Shown: positions 8,822 through 18,229, counted from the first letter of the stretch. The stretch: DNA of 64,000 nucleotides from Euhalothece natronophila Z-M001 (GCF_007904085.1 NZ_CP042326.1:3100001-3164000); one strand, 5' to 3'. Notes: generated by a model not told the origin, from the letters alone. Numbers and translations are program-made.

Positions 8822-9649
8822 CTATAAGATGTTTTCTAAACCATAAACTAATGATTTAAGTTCTGTTACTTTGCGAATGGCGAGAATTACCCCAGGCATA
8901 TAGGCAGCGCGATCGCTGGTATCATGGCGTAAGGTATAAATTTGTCCACTTGCCCCAAAAATTACCTCTTGATGAGCAATCAATCCAGGCAAACGGACAC
9001 TATGAATATGAATATTATCATTGGCTAATGCCCCTCTTGCACCAGCTAAGGTTTCCTGTTCTTCTACTTGGGGAGGATTATAAGTTTCTTCTTTCCCACT
9101 TAGCATCTGAGCAGTTTTAATAGCAGTTCCACTGGGCGCATCAGCTTTTTGATTATGGTGGAGTTCAATGATTTCTACATGATCAAAGTATTTTGAGGCT
9201 TGAATCGCTGCTTGTTGTAGTAACACAATGCCAATGGAAAAGTTAGGAACTACTAACGCCCCTGTTGTTGCCTTTTCTGCAAAATCCTTTAAATCTGAGA
9301 GTTGTTTTTCACTTAAGCCTGTTGTCCCTATTACAGGGCGTACCCCATACGCGATCGCGGTACGAGTATTTTCATACACACTATCAGGGTGCGTAAAATC
9401 AACCATTACCCCTTGTGTGGGATATTGAGTTGCCATGACTAATGTTCCCTGTAACTCATTGAGCAAAGGAACTTCCAAGGGGCCACAGCCCACCACTTCT
9501 CCCACATCTTGCCCAATATAGGCAGGATTTTGATCCACCGCTCCGACCAACATCATTCCTTCGGCTTGAGACACTGCTTTGACGACTTCACGCCCCATTT
9601 TGCCTGCAGCGCCATTCACCACAACTGGAATTACCGACTCCTCACTCAT
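8822..9649 (-). CDS. dapB: 4-hydroxy-tetrahydrodipicolinate reductase
   Basis: The NAD(P)H-dependent reductase of the diaminopimelate/lysine pathway, which feeds both protein and peptidoglycan synthesis. The N-terminal Rossmann motif is [13 protein letters not shown]. The family signature [15 protein letters not shown] holds the catalytic His pair and the substrate Lys. Length (275) is normal for cyanobacterial DapB. Start at ATG ([13 protein letters not shown]). It lies downstream of, and in the same direction as, the tatA and CPP1-like genes. Confidence 0.95.
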   Translation of the reverse strand: MSEESVIPVVVNGAAGKMGREVVKAVSQAEGMMLVGAVDQNPAYIGQDVGEVVGCGPLEVPLLNELQGTLVMATQYPTQGVMVDFTHPDSVYENTRTAIAYGVRPVIGTTGLSEKQLSDLKDFAEKATTGALVVPNFSIGIVLLQQAAIQASKYFDHVEIIELHHNQKADAPSGTAIKTAQMLSGKEETYNPPQVEEQETLAGARGALANDNIHIHSVRLPGLIAHQEVIFGASGQIYTLRHDTSDRAAYMPGVILAIRKVTELKSLVYGLENIL

Positions 9650-9685
9650 TAATATTACGTTCCTTAACTACAACTGTTCAGCATT

Positions 9686-10285
9686 TTATCTGAGAAAGCT
9701 ACTACTTAACCAAAATAAAAATAAAACGGTAAGACTGGTAAACTGTTCTGCGGGCATTCCTGTGGCTACAATGTCAGCAATCGCAGATCCAATGCCTACC
9801 CCAATTAATAAACCAACTAAACTAATGAGCAAGGAGCGACCAAAACGATTTTCCTTACGGTTTAATAAATAAACACTCCCTGCAAACCCCAGTGATAACA
9901 TTAAGGAAGCATTGCCATTAGTCGTTAAGGTTAAAACGGCTAACAACACATAAATTCCCGAAGAAATTAATAAATCATTACGGGAGGGAGTATCAAGCAA
10001 CCGTTGTAACCAAGCAGGAGAACTAGACTGATTCACTTGTTGAGGACTGGGTTTGGGGGGCTTGGCGCGTTCAGGAAAGCGAATACGCTCAGGAACTTTA
10101 ATTTTTCCTTCTTGACGCAAACGCAACCGTTCCATAATTACTGAATCATACGCGGCTTCTACCGCATCTTTCTGCCGTTGATCATTTTCATATTCTTTCA
10201 TTAAGCGTAACTTTGCTTCTTGTATCTCTTCAAAAGAAGCATCTTCGGTTACGCCCAGTTGTTGATAGGGATTTTGCTCACTCAT
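9686..10285 (-). CDS. CPP1-like J-domain-related membrane protein (DUF3353)
   Basis: The N-terminus (NPYQQLGVTEDASFEEIQEA) is a J-like domain without an obvious HPD motif. Three or four membrane segments follow ([62 protein letters not shown]). This is the layout of CPP1/DUF3353 proteins, known in plants as chaperones of protochlorophyllide oxidoreductase. The frame extends upstream, but the ATG used here has AGGAGAG eight bases before it and gives the expected N-terminus. The neighbour bciB also concerns chlorophyll synthesis, which fits. Confidence 0.8.
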   Translation of the reverse strand: MSEQNPYQQLGVTEDASFEEIQEAKLRLMKEYENDQRQKDAVEAAYDSVIMERLRLRQEGKIKVPERIRFPERAKPPKPSPQQVNQSSSPAWLQRLLDTPSRNDLLISSGIYVLLAVLTLTTNGNASLMLSLGFAGSVYLLNRKENRFGRSLLISLVGLLIGVGIGSAIADIVATGMPAEQFTSLTVLFLFWLSSSFLR

Positions 10286-10313
10286 TCTTCTCTCCTTTTC
10301 TGAGGTTGGCGAT

Positions 10314-10622
10314 TTAGCTATTAACTTGAGATTGTTCTTTTTCCGAAGAGGCTTTTTCAGAAGTTGTGTCTGCTTGGGAAACTGTTTCTGCTTCAGACTC
10401 ACTCGGTTCAAGTTGAGCATTCATTTTCACAGACTCACTCTTTTGGGCTTTGCTGGTTTCGCGCTTAAATTCATTTTCAAACTCTCGGGAGGCATCTTGA
10501 AAACCACGAATGGCTTTCCCGAGACTGCTCCCAATTTCAGGGAGCTTTTTGGGGCCAAAGATTAAAAGGGCGATGACGAAAATTAAAGCCATTTCTGGTA
10601 AGCCAATGCCAAAAACATTCAT
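10314..10622 (-). CDS. tatA: Sec-independent translocase TatA/E-type protein
   Basis: A component of the twin-arginine export channel for folded proteins. A short N-terminal membrane helix (MALIFVIALLIFGPKKLPEI) with the conserved FGPKKLPE hinge is followed by an amphipathic helix (GSSLGKAIRGFQDASREFEN) and an acidic, disordered tail. At 102 residues it is at the upper end for TatA. The ATG is preceded by AAGGAGAAG. It may share a transcript with the downstream J-like gene. Confidence 0.92.
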   Translation of the reverse strand: MNVFGIGLPEMALIFVIALLIFGPKKLPEIGSSLGKAIRGFQDASREFENEFKRETSKAQKSESVKMNAQLEPSESEAETVSQADTTSEKASSEKEQSQVNS

Positions 10623-10668
10623 GGACTCTTCTCCTTAATTTATGAGGGCTATTTTCTAGTGTATCTTT

Positions 10669-11865
10669 TCACTCTTCCGGCAGTTCGTATTGTTCAACAA
10701 TCTTTTTCGCAAATTCGGGAACGTGATCGTCTAGTTTCTCAGGATAATTGCGTTTGACATAGAGGTAATTACGGGTAAAGTGAGAGTCAATGGAGAAACG
10801 AGCATATTCTAAGCCTTTGGGCCCAATTTTTTCAATCACCACTCCCATTAATTTCGCAGCCCACATGGGAAGTGTGACTCCTTTATCATAAGCTGGAATA
10901 CTCTGTTGGACGGCGTTTTTACGATCACCTTGGGAAGTCACTGCTTGCGTTTCCAGTTGATCTCGCACCAGATCTAACATTTCTTTTCCGATATCGTTAC
11001 GGACGACTAACCATTGATACTTAAATGGTGCGCCCATATAACCCACAACTAAATCAGCAAGGGAATTAACATAGTCAAAGCAACTCATGCAGGAAGGGGC
11101 AAAAACATCTTTTAATTCCTTGGTATTGAGTCCAAAGAAGGGAACTTTCTCAATGCTACCGTCTTCGTGCTTAAAGTGAACCCGAAAGTCTTGCATAAAT
11201 TCGTAGTGAACAACGGTTTCGGGAGATTTACTAGTAGTTTCGAGGAATTTTTGGAGTCCTTCCCGTGTCACATTATCCACACAGGGCGTTCCTAAGACAT
11301 AGAGCTTTTCTAAGCCAATTTTATCTTGCACAGCGCGGAGGGCTTGAATTTGACAGCCGACACCAATGGCTAAAAGTCGTTTAAAGCCTGATTGTTCTAC
11401 TTCTTCCAGAATAGAAAGGTTTGGGGAAAGGGTAGGTTTATTCACTCGCGCGGCTAGCACTTCTTCTGGGGTTCGTGCAATAATAGGCATAGGCTGAAAG
11501 CGATCATCTGGGCGATTTTGGACACAAACCACGCCTTCTACCTTGCCTTGTTTCAGCATTTCACACGCGATCGCGCTGACAATGCCTGTCCACTGTGCGC
11601 CTTCAATGGGCTCTTTTTTTCGAGCGGCGATCATCTCTTGATGAACCCCAAAATAGAGATCATCCTCTTTCTCTAAGTCACGACTCCGCCCATGGGCTTG
11701 GGCTTCCAACTCAGCAATTTGTTCATTGAGAAAGGCGCAGGCTTCTTTAACATAGTGAATATAGTGAGTGTCGCAGAGTCCGCATTCACTGCACAGTGCT
11801 TTCGCTGGACGAGGCTTACCAGGTGTGAGTCCTTTCGCTTTTTGATGGGGAGCAACAATCGTCAT
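10669..11865 (-). CDS. bciB: Divinyl chlorophyllide a 8-vinyl-reductase, ferredoxin type
   Basis: A flavin/iron-sulfur enzyme of the F420H2-dehydrogenase beta-subunit family that reduces the 8-vinyl group in chlorophyll synthesis (the slr1923 type). The N-terminal cluster motif CSECGLCDTHYI, the internal GVGCQIQALRAVQ and PCVDNVTREGL, and the later APSCMSCFDYVNSLADLVVG with further Cys ligands are all present. Length (398) matches the family. The related 7-hydroxymethyl-chlorophyll a reductase is the main alternative, but it is not expected in an organism without a chlorophyll b cycle. Confidence 0.85.
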   Translation of the reverse strand: MTIVAPHQKAKGLTPGKPRPAKALCSECGLCDTHYIHYVKEACAFLNEQIAELEAQAHGRSRDLEKEDDLYFGVHQEMIAARKKEPIEGAQWTGIVSAIACEMLKQGKVEGVVCVQNRPDDRFQPMPIIARTPEEVLAARVNKPTLSPNLSILEEVEQSGFKRLLAIGVGCQIQALRAVQDKIGLEKLYVLGTPCVDNVTREGLQKFLETTSKSPETVVHYEFMQDFRVHFKHEDGSIEKVPFFGLNTKELKDVFAPSCMSCFDYVNSLADLVVGYMGAPFKYQWLVVRNDIGKEMLDLVRDQLETQAVTSQGDRKNAVQQSIPAYDKGVTLPMWAAKLMGVVIEKIGPKGLEYARFSIDSHFTRNYLYVKRNYPEKLDDHVPEFAKKIVEQYELPEE

Positions 11866-12014
11866 TATCTATGCTTATTCATTACCAATTGAGACTACTT
11901 TTCTTAGGATAATTCACAGAGGCTTCCCTAGACTAGGATACTGCATTTCCCTTAACAATTGAATCTTATTGATTGATAAGATAGTAATTTAATAATGACA
12001 ACAAATTTCTCAGG

Positions 12015-12440
12015 ATGAGTAACTTACTCCGACCTTTATTTTTAGTAGTGATCGCAATTGCAATGAGTAGTTGCACAGTAGGAAGAAGCCAAGAATGTGC
12101 CAAAATTATTACCCTAGCTAATGAAACCGTTGATGAAACCAAAACTATCACTGATGGTCAAGAAACCACTGATCCTGAAGCCGCTTTATTAGCTTCAGAT
12201 ACCATGGAATTAGCGGCTAAAGAAATGGCAGATTTAAACATTAGTGATCCGCAGTTACAAACCTATCAAAATCAATTTATCCAAATGTATGAAGAGACAG
12301 CAGAAGCAACTCGCTCGTTTGTTCAAGCGTATAATAATCAAGAAATGAGTGAGCTAGAACTGGCTAGAGAAGAAGTTAAAAAAGCAACGGTTATTGACCA
12401 AGAATTAGTGACAAAAATTAATGATTATTGCTTAGAATGA
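12015..12440 (+). CDS. Small lipoprotein of unknown function
   Basis: The N-terminal signal (LLRPLFLVVIAIAMSSC) ends in a lipobox whose Cys at residue 20 would carry the lipid. The mature part is helical and acidic, with a Cys near the start (QECAKI) and one near the end (NDYCLE) that could form a disulfide. I do not recognise a family beyond similarity in style to small cyanobacterial lipoproteins. It ends 30 bases before pepA and may be read through into it. Confidence 0.65.
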   Translation: MSNLLRPLFLVVIAIAMSSCTVGRSQECAKIITLANETVDETKTITDGQETTDPEAALLASDTMELAAKEMADLNISDPQLQTYQNQFIQMYEETAEATRSFVQAYNNQEMSELELAREEVKKATVIDQELVTKINDYCLE

Positions 12441-12470
12441 AGAGGAGAGATTGTCGAGAAAATAGAAAGA

Positions 12471-13943
12471 ATGAAAGTACAAGCAACCGATAAAACAACG
12501 TTAACTTGGAATGGGGATACCCTTGCTGTCGGCTTATTTGTCGGTGGCGTAACCGTTACAGGTGAGTTAGCCGAACTGGATAAGAAGTTAGCCGGAACCA
12601 TTAAAGAATTAATTGCAGAAACCGATTTTGATGGGAAATTTGGCAATAACGTGATTACCCGTGTGGGAGGCGATTGCCCCGTACGGAAGATTATGTTAGT
12701 TGGTTTGGGAGATGCTGACGAGTTTAAATTGGATAGTGTGCGTTTAGCTGGAGGCGCGATCGCGCGGTTGGCAAAATCTCAACGCAGCCAAAATCTTGCG
12801 ATTAGCCTCCCCATTGTTAATAATAACCCCAGTCTCACCGCGCAAGCGATTACAGAAGGGATTACAATTGCCCTTTATGAAGATCGCCGCTTCAAGTCAG
12901 AGGAAGAGTCAACCCCCTTAAAACTCGAAACCGTAGAACTATTAGAATTAGGAGAACAACAAGAAGCCATCACCAAGGCAGAAAAAATTTGCGAAGGGGT
13001 TATTCTTGCCAAGCAGTTAGTCGATGCCCCTGCTAATAACGTTGATTCTGTTACCCTTGCCACTTTAGCCCAAGAACTTGCCTCTGAATATGGTTTAGAA
13101 ATTGAAATTTTAGAAAAAGAAGACTGTGAAAAAATGGGCATGGGGGCATATTTAGGCGTTGCTAAAGCCTCAGATGTTCCCCCGAAGTTTATTCATCTCA
13201 CCTATAAACCTCAAGGCACACCGCGACGAAAAGTTGCCATTGTTGGGAAAGGAATTACCTTTGATTCAGGAGGATTAAACCTTAAACCCAGTGGCAGTGG
13301 CATTGAAACCATGAAAATGGATATGGGCGGCGCTGGGGCAACCTTTGGGGCAGCCAAAGCGATAGCAGAACTTAAACCGGATGTAGAAGTGCATTTTATT
13401 AGTGCCGCTACTGAGAATATGATCAGTGGTCATGCGATGCACCCTGGGGATATTCTCACCGCCTCTAACGGCAAAACCATTGAAGTGAATAATACTGATG
13501 CTGAAGGACGATTAACCCTTGCTGATGCCCTTGTTTTTGCGGAAAAATTAGGGGTTGATGCAATTGTTGACCTTGCAACCCTCACAGGGGCTTGTGTGAT
13601 TGCTCTTGGGGATGATATTGGCGGATTATGGAGTAGCGATGATCTCCTTGCCGATCAATTGAAAAATGCTGCCGATCTTGCAGGGGAAAAAATGTGGCAA
13701 ATGCCTTTAGAAGACAAATATTTCGAGGGTTTAAAGTCGCAGATTGCAGATATGAAAAATGTGGGGCCCCGTCAGGCTGGATCAATTACTGCAGCCCTCT
13801 TCTTAAAGCAGTTTGTCAATGAAACCCCGTGGGCGCATCTAGATATTGCAGGGCCTGCTTGGATTGATAAGGAAAGTGGCATTAATAATGCTGGCGCAAC
13901 TGGTTTCCCTGTTCGTACCTTAGTAAATTGGGTTTGCAATTAA
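12471..13943 (+). CDS. pepA: Leucyl aminopeptidase (M17)
   Basis: A cytosolic two-metal exopeptidase that removes N-terminal residues in protein turnover. The catalytic C-terminal half has [23 protein letters not shown] and the M17 signature [15 protein letters not shown] with metal-binding Asp and Glu. Length (490) is standard. The start ATG is at the beginning of [18 protein letters not shown]; a GAGGAGAG sequence lies somewhat far upstream (about 24 bases). A strong hairpin follows the stop. Confidence 0.95.
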   Translation: MKVQATDKTTLTWNGDTLAVGLFVGGVTVTGELAELDKKLAGTIKELIAETDFDGKFGNNVITRVGGDCPVRKIMLVGLGDADEFKLDSVRLAGGAIARLAKSQRSQNLAISLPIVNNNPSLTAQAITEGITIALYEDRRFKSEEESTPLKLETVELLELGEQQEAITKAEKICEGVILAKQLVDAPANNVDSVTLATLAQELASEYGLEIEILEKEDCEKMGMGAYLGVAKASDVPPKFIHLTYKPQGTPRRKVAIVGKGITFDSGGLNLKPSGSGIETMKMDMGGAGATFGAAKAIAELKPDVEVHFISAATENMISGHAMHPGDILTASNGKTIEVNNTDAEGRLTLADALVFAEKLGVDAIVDLATLTGACVIALGDDIGGLWSSDDLLADQLKNAADLAGEKMWQMPLEDKYFEGLKSQIADMKNVGPRQAGSITAALFLKQFVNETPWAHLDIAGPAWIDKESGINNAGATGFPVRTLVNWVCN

Positions 13944-13952
13944 AAAATAAAG

Positions 13953-13976
13953 AGGTTGGGTGTCGTTGCCCAACCT
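13953..13976 (+). terminator. Hairpin after pepA, probable terminator
   Basis: AGGTTGGG and CCCAACCT form an 8-bp perfect stem around TGTCGTTG, followed by TTATTTG. Almost the same hairpin follows the response regulator gene at 14938, so it is a repeat as well. Confidence 0.65.
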
Positions 13977-14016
13977 TATTTGTCCTTTGTCTTTCGTCCT
14001 TTGTCCTTTGTAAAGC
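13977..14016. repeat. GTCCTTTG-type short repeats
   Basis: Four imperfect copies of GTCCTTTGT/GTCTTTCGT in a row, ending TGTAAAGCCATGACA. It is the same composite (hairpin, then CTTTG repeats, then TAAACCAATGAC) seen at several other intergenic sites. Confidence 0.6.
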
Positions 14017-14073
14017 CATGACACTTGAATATTCAAACAATTTGGTAGCAATCTGAATTCCTTAAAATAGGAT

Positions 14074-14180
14074 TATAGTCGTTCCAATTCAGTTCCGTAG
14101 TGCAGCCATCTTGGCTGCTACTAGGGAGCAAGATGCTCCCACTACTTTTAGGTTGCTGTTTTTTATTTGGAATCACTATA
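14074..14180 (+). mobile_element. 107-bp MITE, copy 1
   Basis: It begins TATAGTCGTTCCAA and ends TTGGAATCACTATA, imperfect 14-bp terminal inverted repeats with TA at the edges. Inside are two perfect 7-bp hairpins, GCAGCCA-TCT-TGGCTGC and GGGAGCA-AGA-TGCTCCC. The second copy at 31683-31789 has the same length and is inverted. There is no coding capacity. TA-flanked ends suggest mobilisation by an IS630/Tc1-type transposase. Confidence 0.8.
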
Positions 14181-14205
14181 ATTTAGCATTCCTGAGTTTA
14201 AACTT

Positions 14206-14880
14206 ATGACAGCCCAAATTTTAATTGTGGAAGATGAAGCCAAACTCGCCCAGTTTATTGAGTTAGAACTGAAGTACGAGGGGTATGAGGTAACAACCAC
14301 CTATGATGGCTTTGAAGGGTTAACACAAGCGCGAGAATTAAACCCAGACTTACTTATTCTAGATTGGATGTTACCTGGAATTTCAGGATTAGAAATTTGT
14401 CGGCGGTTACGTCAAACTGGAAGCACTGTTCCTGTCATTTTATTAACAGCAAAAGATGAAATCAGTGATCGCGTGGAAGGGTTAGACGCTGGGGCGGATG
14501 ATTATGTAGTAAAACCTTTTAGTGTTGAAGAGTTATTTGCCCGTGTTCGCGCCCATCTACGCCGTAATCAAGATGAACCGAGTGAGGTTCTACAGTTTGC
14601 TGATATTAGGCTCAATACTAGCACAAGAGAAGTTTATCGCAATAATCGCGCGATTGAACTAACAGCAAAAGAATTTGAACTATTACGCTATCTCCTGCTT
14701 CATCCCCGTCAAGTGTTAACCCGTGACCAAATTTTAGAACGAGTTTGGGGTTATGATTTTATGGGGGATTCCAATATTATTGAAGTTTATATTCGCTATC
14801 TCCGACTAAAATTAGAAGCAGAAGGGGAGTCTCGTTTAATTAAAACTGTGCGTGGGGTAGGCTATGCTTTACGAGATTAA
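14206..14880 (+). CDS. OmpR-family response regulator
   Basis: A two-component transcription factor. The receiver domain has the acidic pair EDE near the N-terminus, the phosphorylatable Asp in LLILDWMLPGISG, the switch Thr in VILLTAKDE and Lys in YVVKPF. A winged-helix DNA-binding domain follows (ELTAKEFELLRYLLLHPRQV, WGYDFMGDSNIIEVYIRYLR, KTVRGVGYAL). No histidine kinase lies next to it, so it is an orphan by location. The MITE inserted about 25 bases upstream of the start probably forms part of its leader or promoter. The length of 224 residues is typical. Confidence 0.92.
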   Translation: MTAQILIVEDEAKLAQFIELELKYEGYEVTTTYDGFEGLTQARELNPDLLILDWMLPGISGLEICRRLRQTGSTVPVILLTAKDEISDRVEGLDAGADDYVVKPFSVEELFARVRAHLRRNQDEPSEVLQFADIRLNTSTREVYRNNRAIELTAKEFELLRYLLLHPRQVLTRDQILERVWGYDFMGDSNIIEVYIRYLRLKLEAEGESRLIKTVRGVGYALRD

Positions 14881-14937
14881 TTAAATCTTTTCATCATCAG
14901 CGCGATCGCGCTAAATATTTTGCCGTTTATTAATAAG

Positions 14938-14961
14938 AGGTTGGGTGTCTTTGCCCAACCT
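14938..14961 (+). terminator. Hairpin after the response regulator
   Basis: AGGTTGGG-TGTCTTTG-CCCAACCT, an 8-bp stem differing by one loop base from the hairpin after pepA, and likewise followed by CTTTG repeats. Confidence 0.6.
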
Positions 14962-14965
14962 TAAT

Positions 14966-15022
14966 ATGTCCTTTGTTGTTTGTCCTTCGTCCTTTGTAAA
15001 CCAATGACTAATGACTAATCCT
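14966..15022. repeat. CTTTG repeats plus ATGACTA heptamers
   Basis: GTCCTTTGTTGTTTGTCCTT is followed by GTAAACCAATGACTAATGAC, a short version of the long array upstream of menD. It sits between convergent genes. Confidence 0.6.
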
Positions 15023-16190
15023 ATGAAAACTCCTCTAACTCTGCTGGATAAAGAGATAAAGTTTCTACGCGATCGCCGCGTCGCACCTTAAAAGTCAGTT
15101 TTTGACCCACATTACTATTTTCCACAACACGCTGTAATTGTTCACCACTAGTAATGCGAGTGCCATCAATTTGAGTAATCACATCCCCTCGTCTTAAGCC
15201 CGATCGCGCTGCTGGAGTATCTGCTTGAATTTGCATCACTAAAACCCCTTCTATTTCTGGAATCAATAAACCAGCATTAGGATCGCGATTAATTTCCTTT
15301 GCCAACTCAGGGGTAAGGCTAATCATGCGAATCCCAATATAGGGGTGAGAAACTTTTTTCCCTTGGGATAACTGGGCATAAATATCTTTGGCTTTATTCA
15401 CAGGAATGGCAAAACCAATCCCATTCGCATCAGCACGAATGGCGGTATTAATGCCAATCACTTCACCGCGATCATTGAGTAGGGGGCCGCCAGAATTACC
15501 CGGATTAATAGCTGCATCGGTTTGTAGGAAGTCTAACCGCTTATCAGGAATCCCTACCTTAGCACTAGGGCGGTTGAGGGTACTGATAATCCCTAATGTT
15601 ACCGTATTATCTAATCCTAAAGGATTGCCCACCGCGATCGCCCAATCTCCTACTCTTACTTGATCAGAATCTCCTAAGGGTACAGTAGGTAAATCATTGC
15701 CTTGCACTTTAATCACTGCTAAATCCGTGATGGGATCAGCCCCAAGCACCCGACCATCAAAGGTACGCCCATCTTTGAGATTTACACTCACCTGATCAGC
15801 TTGTTGCACCACATGGGCATTGGTGAGAATCATCCCATCACTATCAATAATAAAGCCTGAACCTTGCCCTCTTAACCGTCTTTCTCGCGGCATATTGGGT
15901 AAAAAGTCTTCACCAAAGAAACGGCGGAAAAAGGGATCATCCGCAAAGGGATTAGTTTGAGTAACCGTTCTCTCAGTATCAATACGAACTACCGCACCAC
16001 CGACTTTTTCTACTGCTTGACTAACAAAGCGATTGGTAATTGTTTGCGGGCTAGGGCTTTGAGCAATGAGATCGCTATTAGTAACGGTTTGTGCTTGCAC
16101 AGGAGCGGGATAAGAACCACCACCCCCGATAAAAAATCCAAAGCATAACACTAGAAAATAAGCGAAAAATTTACGAACATTCGCTTGCAT
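15021..16190 (-). CDS. HtrA/Deg-family serine protease
   Basis: An envelope quality-control protease. A signal or anchor segment (FFAYFLVLCFGFFIGGG) is followed by a chymotrypsin-fold domain with triad His126 (LTNAHVV), Asp156 (DPITDLAVI) and Ser233 (NPGNSGGPL). One PDZ domain occupies roughly residues 290-380 (PAARSGLRRGDVITQIDG). Length (389) matches the cyanobacterial HhoA/HhoB/HtrA set; I cannot tell which of the three this is. Confidence 0.93.
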   Translation of the reverse strand: MQANVRKFFAYFLVLCFGFFIGGGGSYPAPVQAQTVTNSDLIAQSPSPQTITNRFVSQAVEKVGGAVVRIDTERTVTQTNPFADDPFFRRFFGEDFLPNMPRERRLRGQGSGFIIDSDGMILTNAHVVQQADQVSVNLKDGRTFDGRVLGADPITDLAVIKVQGNDLPTVPLGDSDQVRVGDWAIAVGNPLGLDNTVTLGIISTLNRPSAKVGIPDKRLDFLQTDAAINPGNSGGPLLNDRGEVIGINTAIRADANGIGFAIPVNKAKDIYAQLSQGKKVSHPYIGIRMISLTPELAKEINRDPNAGLLIPEIEGVLVMQIQADTPAARSGLRRGDVITQIDGTRITSGEQLQRVVENSNVGQKLTFKVRRGDRVETLSLYPAELEEFS

Positions 16191-16227
16191 ATGTTTATTG
16201 ACTCCTCAATTAAAGTATTCTCTCTAT

Positions 16228-16578
16228 TTAGCCTAATTCGTCTTGGAAAAATTGGTTTAATATGCCAGCAATAAAGGAGAGAATTAAAGAACCAAATAGG
16301 GCGGGGAAAAAACCACTAACTGTAAACCCAGGGGTTAATGCGCCAACAATCCCAAAGGTAATGGCGTTTAAAACCAACAAAAATAAGCCGAGAGTGAGAA
16401 TGGTCAACGGAAGGGTAAAAAAGAATAAAATGGGTTTGACAATGGCGTTAACAAACCCTAACACCGCGGCTCCGATAATAGCGGCGACTACGCTATTGAT
16501 CACGAGACCAGGGACAATCCACGCTGTAATCAGAAGCGCGATCGCGGTTGCAATCCAAGTAATTATAAATTGTGGCAT
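16228..16578 (-). CDS. Phage-holin-like (4_2 superfamily) membrane protein
   Basis: A 116-residue hydrophobic protein with four predicted membrane segments: ITWIATAIALLITAWIV, VVAAIIGAAVLGFVNAI, FFFTLPLTILTLGLFLLVLN and FGSLILSFIAGILNQFF. The internal VNAIVKPILFFFTLPLTILT is the hallmark of this widely conserved bacterial family. It is chromosomal housekeeping, not phage: no phage genes are near. It reads in the same direction as htrA, 38 bases upstream of it. Confidence 0.8.
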   Translation of the reverse strand: MPQFIITWIATAIALLITAWIVPGLVINSVVAAIIGAAVLGFVNAIVKPILFFFTLPLTILTLGLFLLVLNAITFGIVGALTPGFTVSGFFPALFGSLILSFIAGILNQFFQDELG

Positions 16579-16924
16579 GATGCTTTTCTATCAGTATCGT
16601 CCAGTTTAAAGAGTTGGGAGTGAGAAATATCTATTCTCAGCGTAGCAGATTGGGGATTAGGGTTGATTCCTAGCAAGCCTATTGGAGAGGATTAGGTTCA
16701 TAAAGAGGAAAGAACATTAAGCCTAATCGGGAAAAATTTGCCCTCACTTCAGGGCAGTTAGTTGATATGCCAGCCCATGCCCTAGAGGCAACTACAAATT
16801 TAGCTTTCTGGCTCATTTTATCAAACGCAAACGGACAATAGTTACTTTCAAGTAAGGTCTAGACTGAAGAAAATAGGAAAAGTTATGATTGGGGGAGTTA
16901 ATTCCTTTCCTAGTAACAAAACTG
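16579..16924. other. Intergenic region without recognised features
   Basis: I see no gene. It contains CTCACTTCAGGGCAG and short imperfect hairpins, and must hold the divergent promoters of the holin-like gene and the nitroreductase gene. No element was assigned. Confidence 0.4.
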
Positions 16925-17590
16925 ATGAATCGCGAAAAACGTCCTTCCTTAGAACTCCCTGAAGTAATCAAGCAACGTCGTGCTGCCCGTGCTTTTAAAA
17001 GTGACCCAATCCCAGAAGACATCTTAGAAAGAATTTTACACTTAGGAATCCAAGCTCCCTCAGGATTTAACTTGCAACCTTGGCGGTTTATCTTAATCAA
17101 AAGTGCTGAAAATAAAGCGAAATTAAAAGAGTGTGCTTTTAACCAACGACAAGTAGAAGAAGCCCCTGTGGTATTAATTTGTTGCGGCGATCGCGCTGCT
17201 GTTTCTACCGAAAACATTGAAGCAGTAATTCGTCTTGGAGAAGAACATCAATCCATGAATGAGCAGTATGCTAATTATATGCGAAATACCATTCCTGGAT
17301 TTGTTGAAAATAGCCCTAGTTTTGGCAATCAAGAAGTATGGACAAATCGTCATACCATGCTGGCTGTTGATCACCTTATGTTAGTTGCTAAAAGTTATGG
17401 CGTAGATAGTTGCCCAATGGAAGGGTTTGTCACCAGTCAAGTAAAAAGTGCATTTAATATTCCAGACAAAGTTGATGTTTGTTGTCTTTTGCCTTTAGGT
17501 TACGCCGCTGAACCTGATAAAAACTATGGAGGGCGATTTGACTTAAGCCAAGTCTGTTACGCTGAAAGCTATGGTAACAAAGCATTTTAG
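16925..17590 (+). CDS. Nitroreductase-family flavoprotein
   Basis: An FMN-dependent NAD(P)H oxidoreductase fold. The FMN-binding N-terminal motif is QRRAARAFKSDPI, followed by LGIQAPSGFNLQPWRF. The dimer-swapping helices and the C-terminal VCCLLPLGYAAE with YGGRFDL are typical. The ATG chosen gives MNREKRPSLELPEVIKQRR; an upstream in-frame start would add twelve unlikely residues. The substrate cannot be inferred. Confidence 0.85.
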   Translation: MNREKRPSLELPEVIKQRRAARAFKSDPIPEDILERILHLGIQAPSGFNLQPWRFILIKSAENKAKLKECAFNQRQVEEAPVVLICCGDRAAVSTENIEAVIRLGEEHQSMNEQYANYMRNTIPGFVENSPSFGNQEVWTNRHTMLAVDHLMLVAKSYGVDSCPMEGFVTSQVKSAFNIPDKVDVCCLLPLGYAAEPDKNYGGRFDLSQVCYAESYGNKAF

Positions 17591-17593
17591 GGC

Positions 17594-17971
17594 TTATTTG
17601 AACGCGATCGCAGCTACAGCGAGACATCCCCAACCAATGAGAAACGCAACACCCCCCAAGGGAGTAATTGCCCCAAGCCATTTAAGACCTGTAAAACTTA
17701 ACCCATACAAACTCCCTGAGAAAATTATGACTCCTAAAATGAAGGCAAAACCAGTGGCAATTAAGAGTGTCTGTGAAGTTTCAGTCTGACCTAAAAGCAA
17801 AGCTACTCCAAACAGGGCTAGAGCATGATACATTTGATATCTGGCTCCTGTTTCAAAAATGTCTATAGCTCTTTCAGTAAGACGTTCTTTTAGGGCATGA
17901 CTAGCAAAAGCTCCTGCTGCAACTGATGTGCCCGCTAAAATGGCAGCAACTGCTAAAAAAATCCGACTCAT
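17594..17971 (-). CDS. DUF423-family membrane protein
   Basis: About 125 residues with four membrane helices. The signature GAFASHALKERL near the N-terminus and YQMYHALALF define the DUF423/YgdD family, whose role is unknown. ATG at 17971 (MSRIFLAVAAILAG) fits the family better than the upstream in-frame start. The stop lies three bases from the convergent nitroreductase stop. Confidence 0.85.
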   Translation of the reverse strand: MSRIFLAVAAILAGTSVAAGAFASHALKERLTERAIDIFETGARYQMYHALALFGVALLLGQTETSQTLLIATGFAFILGVIIFSGSLYGLSFTGLKWLGAITPLGGVAFLIGWGCLAVAAIAFK

Positions 17972-18022
17972 AAGTAAGTTTGTGTAATTAATCAATCCTA
18001 TTCTGTTATAGCAGGACTTAGT

Positions 18023-18065
18023 GAGCTACTCCCGTTAAATCGAAGATTCTAACGGGAGCTTCCTA
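18023..18065 (+). repeat. IS200/IS605 right-end-type hairpin, copy A
   Basis: GTGAG precedes the stem CTCCCGTTA / TAACGGGAG, whose apex AATC-GAA-GATT is shared with copies near 19.24 and 51.73 kb although the stems differ. In copy C the same layout follows a tnpB C-terminal scrap, so I read it as the 3' hairpin of a tnpB-linked guide RNA or right end. No tnpB remains here. A separate hairpin AGCTCGG-CTC-CCGAGCT lies at 18129-18145. Confidence 0.5.
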
Positions 18066-18229
18066 CCCAATCGGTTGCTTTTCTAATCATAGGAAAAGGG
18101 AAGTCTTACACCAAGGCGATAGGCGAACAGCTCGGCTCCCGAGCTTTATAGATAATTGGATGGAAGAGAATCAAAAAATTCTTTTATCTCCTGGCTTGGT
18201 TTTCGCCGAAAAAGTTCCCCATCCGCCGG

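Noticed and set aside
16228-16578. Holin-like protein considered as a prophage marker
   Set aside because: It is a common chromosomal membrane family and no other phage gene is near.
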